DNA of 36,959 nucleotides from Verrucomicrobiota bacterium (lineage in GTDB: Bacteria; Verrucomicrobiota; Verrucomicrobiia; Chthoniobacterales; UBA10450): positions 1-36,959 of the forward strand of contig QHNV01000044.1 of assembly GCA_003218535.1 (NCBI GenBank). The letters are read 5' to 3'. This document shows, one piece after another, positions 36,694 to 36,959 of this stretch. Made by a program: the position numbers and the translations under genes. Position 1 is the stretch's first letter. Each line of letters starts with the position of its first letter. Under the pieces are notes generated by a model, which saw only the letters and a program-made list of their open reading frames with translations, was not told where the DNA came from and ran no database searches.

Positions 36694-36957
36694 CTATCCG
36701 CGTGCTCCAAAAGCCGCCTTGACTGGCTCCTCGTGCCGCACCACTTCAGGGCGCGTTGATGCCGGTTTTGCCGCCGGAACTGGTCCGGTGGTCACTTCCG
36801 ATTTTCCGATGAAGGTTGCGCCGTCTTCAATGGTAAGCCGCGTCGCTTTCAGATCGCCTTGCAGCGTGGATTTCGCCTTCAGCTCGCAACGCTCAGCCAC
36901 AGTGATATTGCCCTGCACTTTTCCATAGACCGTGACCGCTTTGGCTTTGATTTCACC
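36694..36957 (-). CDS. Bactofilin family protein, 5'-truncated by window edge
   Basis: Open frame GEIKAKAVTVYGKVQGNITVAERCELKAKSTLQGDLKATRLTIEDGATFIGKSEV is typical bactofilin. Confidence 0.85.
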   Translation of the reverse strand, partial: GEIKAKAVTVYGKVQGNITVAERCELKAKSTLQGDLKATRLTIEDGATFIGKSEVTTGPVPAAKPASTRPEVVRHEEPVKAAFGARG

Positions 36958-36959
36958 CC

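Overview
This 37 kb window reads as a bacterial chromosome segment, probably Verrucomicrobiota; that assignment is inferred from gene style and repeat types, with no search run. From left to right it holds: a purine cluster (purL 5'-truncated, purF, purM); a glycoside hydrolase-like/GT2 fusion (-); hemL (-); tRNA-Cys(GCA); a secreted serine-protease-like protein with FG-GAP/VCBS repeats; a split type II secretion/pseudopilin locus (gspF, unknown gene, gspG on +; gspH-I-J-K-L-M-like plus a Pro-rich secreted protein on -); icd; a compact D-alanylation operon on - (dltD-dltC-dltX-dltA-dltB); GT2 and methyltransferase; pgi; a soluble histidine kinase and a sigma54 response regulator; glnD; a sugar nucleotidyltransferase; a DUF5069-like gene; and two bactofilins, one with zinc ribbons. 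The most notable observations are: (1) an unlisted 45-aa DltX-like microprotein (C-terminus FVYQGF) coupled by a GTGA overlap to dltC and abutting dltA, in an apparently complete dlt operon whose DltB-like protein carries an extra C-terminal domain; (2) a family of TGTAG-bordered palindromic elements in the pur cluster, one sitting in frame inside purL as a near-perfect two-hairpin cloverleaf, one filling most of the purF-purM spacer, and one supplying the purM stop codon; (3) heptad-periodic tracts inside coding sequences (purL, gspK, gspI); (4) a double zinc-ribbon bactofilin and a GH-like/GT2/membrane fusion. I found no CRISPR array, transposase or phage gene.
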